DNA from: Erysipelotrichaceae bacterium
GTDB lineage: Bacteria > Bacillota_I > Bacilli_A > Erysipelotrichales > Erysipelotrichaceae
Direction: 5' to 3'
Assembly (NCBI GenBank): GCA_017432885.1
Contig: JAFRIE010000054.1
Coordinates: forward strand, 1-64,000
Length of the DNA: 64,000 nt
The position numbers and the translations under genes were made by a program. This document shows, piece after piece, positions 62,813-64,000 of the stretch. The notes under the pieces are model-generated. The model had not been told where the DNA came from, made no database searches, and was given only the letters and a program-made list of their open reading frames with translations. Positions within the stretch are counted from its first letter, which is position 1. Each line of letters begins with the position of its first letter.

Positions 62813-64000
62813 TGCAGGTCTTTTTTTGATTCTTCCGACTGCGGTGCTTTATCCGCAAGTCTGATAAAGATGATTCCGATAAGGAAGAACAAAGCCAACA
62901 GTCCGATTGCAACATTGATACTTTTGATCTGCGAACCAAAGATATTGAAGACGCCACCGGTTCTGATACCGACTTTCTTGACAACATAAATCAGGAAAGA
63001 TCCAAGGAAAGAAGCACCTTTCGCGAAAATATCATAGATACCGAAGTATTCGCCGGAGTTCTCATCCGGAATGATCTTTGCGTAATAGCTTCTAGAAAGA
63101 GACTGAATCGATCCCTGGAAACATCCGACACCGAAAGCCATGATCGCGAATTGCCAAAGCTTTGTCAGTGTTAACGCGTACAGACAGACAGCAGTATAAC
63201 CAAGGATACAGACTTGAATGAGGAATACGGTATCTTTCTTTTTGGAAAGTCTGGCAAAGACCAGAGAGCCCAGCCAGGCAACAACTTGCGTAAGAAGCAG
63301 GAAAATGACCTGACCGACTGTATTCAGACCGAGGTCAGTTCCGATATTGATACAGTTATCGATGATCGTTCCGACACCGTCAATATAAAGGAAGAATGCA
63401 ATAAGGAAATATAGAACCTTTTTATCTTCGGCAGCAATCTTTTTGACGGTCTGGAAAATCTTACCAAAAGCTCTGGCAACGGCGCCTTTCTGGTCGGAGG
63501 AATAGTTGATCTGTCTGTAGTTGGACAAAAGTGGAGCAGTAACCAGCCACCACCAAACAGCAGTAACGCCAAAACCGATCAGTCTACTTAAACCGCCGGA
63601 AATCAGACCAACCATATCCGGACCAAGGACATAGGCAATCAAAGCAAGCGTAAATGGAATACATGAACCGATATAGCCCCAGGCGTAGCCATATGCCGAT
63701 ACCGCATCAGATCTCTCATCCGAGGTAACGTCATTCAGCATGGAATCGTAGAACGTCAGTGAAATCTGATAGAAGATCTTGGCCAGAATGTAGATGACCA
63801 GGAAGAGCAGCCAGTTGGTTGCAAAGCCATTGATGATACAGCCGATGACGCCTCCGGCAACAGCTGTGGTAAAAAAGATCTTCTTCGTATCCTTGTGATC
63901 GGCAATCGCACCAAAGAACGGGCCAATCAAAGCGACAATGACAGTAACGATACTGGTTGCTAAAGCCCAGTAAGCCGTAGCATTATCACCCGAGATCTGT
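62809..64000 (-). CDS. UMF1/Atg22-type MFS transporter, 5' end outside window
   Basis: At least 397 codons of a major-facilitator membrane protein. The reading frame is open to the window edge, upstream of GPFFGAIADHKDTKKIFF, which is the conserved MFS loop 2-3 motif. About ten TM helices are visible. The GGLSRLIGFGVTAVWWW and SYYAKIIPDENSGEYFGIYDIFAKG segments are characteristic of the Atg22-like UMF1 family. The substrate is unknown; relatives are proposed amino-acid or metabolite exporters. The true start lies beyond base 64000. Confidence 0.85.
   Translation of the reverse strand, partial: QISGDNATAYWALATSIVTVIVALIGPFFGAIADHKDTKKIFFTTAVAGGVIGCIINGFATNWLLFLVIYILAKIFYQISLTFYDSMLNDVTSDERSDAVSAYGYAWGYIGSCIPFTLALIAYVLGPDMVGLISGGLSRLIGFGVTAVWWWLVTAPLLSNYRQINYSSDQKGAVARAFGKIFQTVKKIAAEDKKVLYFLIAFFLYIDGVGTIIDNCINIGTDLGLNTVGQVIFLLLTQVVAWLGSLVFARLSKKKDTVFLIQVCILGYTAVCLYALTLTKLWQFAIMAFGVGCFQGSIQSLSRSYYAKIIPDENSGEYFGIYDIFAKGASFLGSFLIYVVKKVGIRTGGVFNIFGSQIKSINVAIGLLALFFLIGIIFIRLADKAPQSEESKKDLQ

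Overview
The window comes from a Bacillota (low-GC Gram-positive) chromosome. The gene content best fits a non-sporulating, fermentative member of Erysipelotrichia or a relative. This placement is an inference from RpoE delta, a DnaB/DnaI-type primosome beside polA-mutM-coaE, a CIRCE-controlled groESL, ECF transporter genes next to truA, a type VIIb-like secretion locus and many Sec lipoproteins. No rRNA gene is present to settle it. Genes are densely packed, often with 1-20 nt overlaps. No stretch over 300 bases lacks a gene, and no insertion sequence, prophage or CRISPR array was seen.

Layout. 1-6.7 kb: tRNA-Gln, an OmpR-type two-component system, and a complete carbohydrate ABC importer (ATPase, two permeases, binding protein). 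6.8-8.8 kb: a lipoprotein and gap. 8.8-14.3 kb: an acyltransferase / B12-radical-SAM / papain-like operon, an unknown membrane protein, a helical repeat protein and an amidase-domain protein. 14.3-16.4 kb: groES-groEL. 16.5-19.3 kb: tRNA-Arg, an acyltransferase with a membrane protein, and rubrerythrin. 19.4-21.5 kb (minus): murD-murI. 21.5-23.8 kb: DUF1934, rpoE, HAD, ispF, GNAT. 23.9-29.5 kb: two very large exported proteins. 29.6-30.5 kb (minus): fba. 30.6-34.6 kb: DUF1893, ecfA1-ecfA2-ecfT-truA and a small membrane protein. 34.65-35.7 kb (minus): a FemX-like ligase fused in transcription to tRNA-Thr. 35.9-42.4 kb: pnp, pullulanase, trmB and a ZnuA-like lipoprotein. 42.4-49.3 kb: polA-mutM-coaE-dnaB-dnaI-pfkA. 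49.4-50.8 kb: galM and nitroreductase. 50.9-57.3 kb: a compact type VII secretion-like locus. 57.3-64 kb: a degenerate metallophosphoesterase, a DUF4015 protein, mnmL-mnmM, an amidohydrolase and a UMF1-type MFS transporter cut by the window end.

Metabolically, the sugar importer, pullulanase, aldose epimerase, phosphofructokinase, aldolase and GAPDH point to glycan and sugar fermentation through glycolysis. Rubrerythrin suggests an anaerobe or microaerophile.

The most interesting signals are: (1) a reduced type VIIb-like locus with two WXG100-size proteins, a BIG2 lipoprotein, a shortened EssC with only one intact ATPase motif set, and a YukD-like protein, with no EssA, EssB or EsaA; (2) a recurrent promoter layout with the -10 box about 6-8 nt before the start codon and no Shine-Dalgarno, implying leaderless mRNAs for about a dozen genes; (3) tRNA-Thr starting one base after the stop of a FemX-like aminoacyl-tRNA-dependent ligase; (4) a ZnuA-family lipoprotein and a metallophosphoesterase that have both lost their metal ligands; (5) a paired secreted-protein locus with Listeria-Bacteroides repeats and a transglutaminase-like triad.
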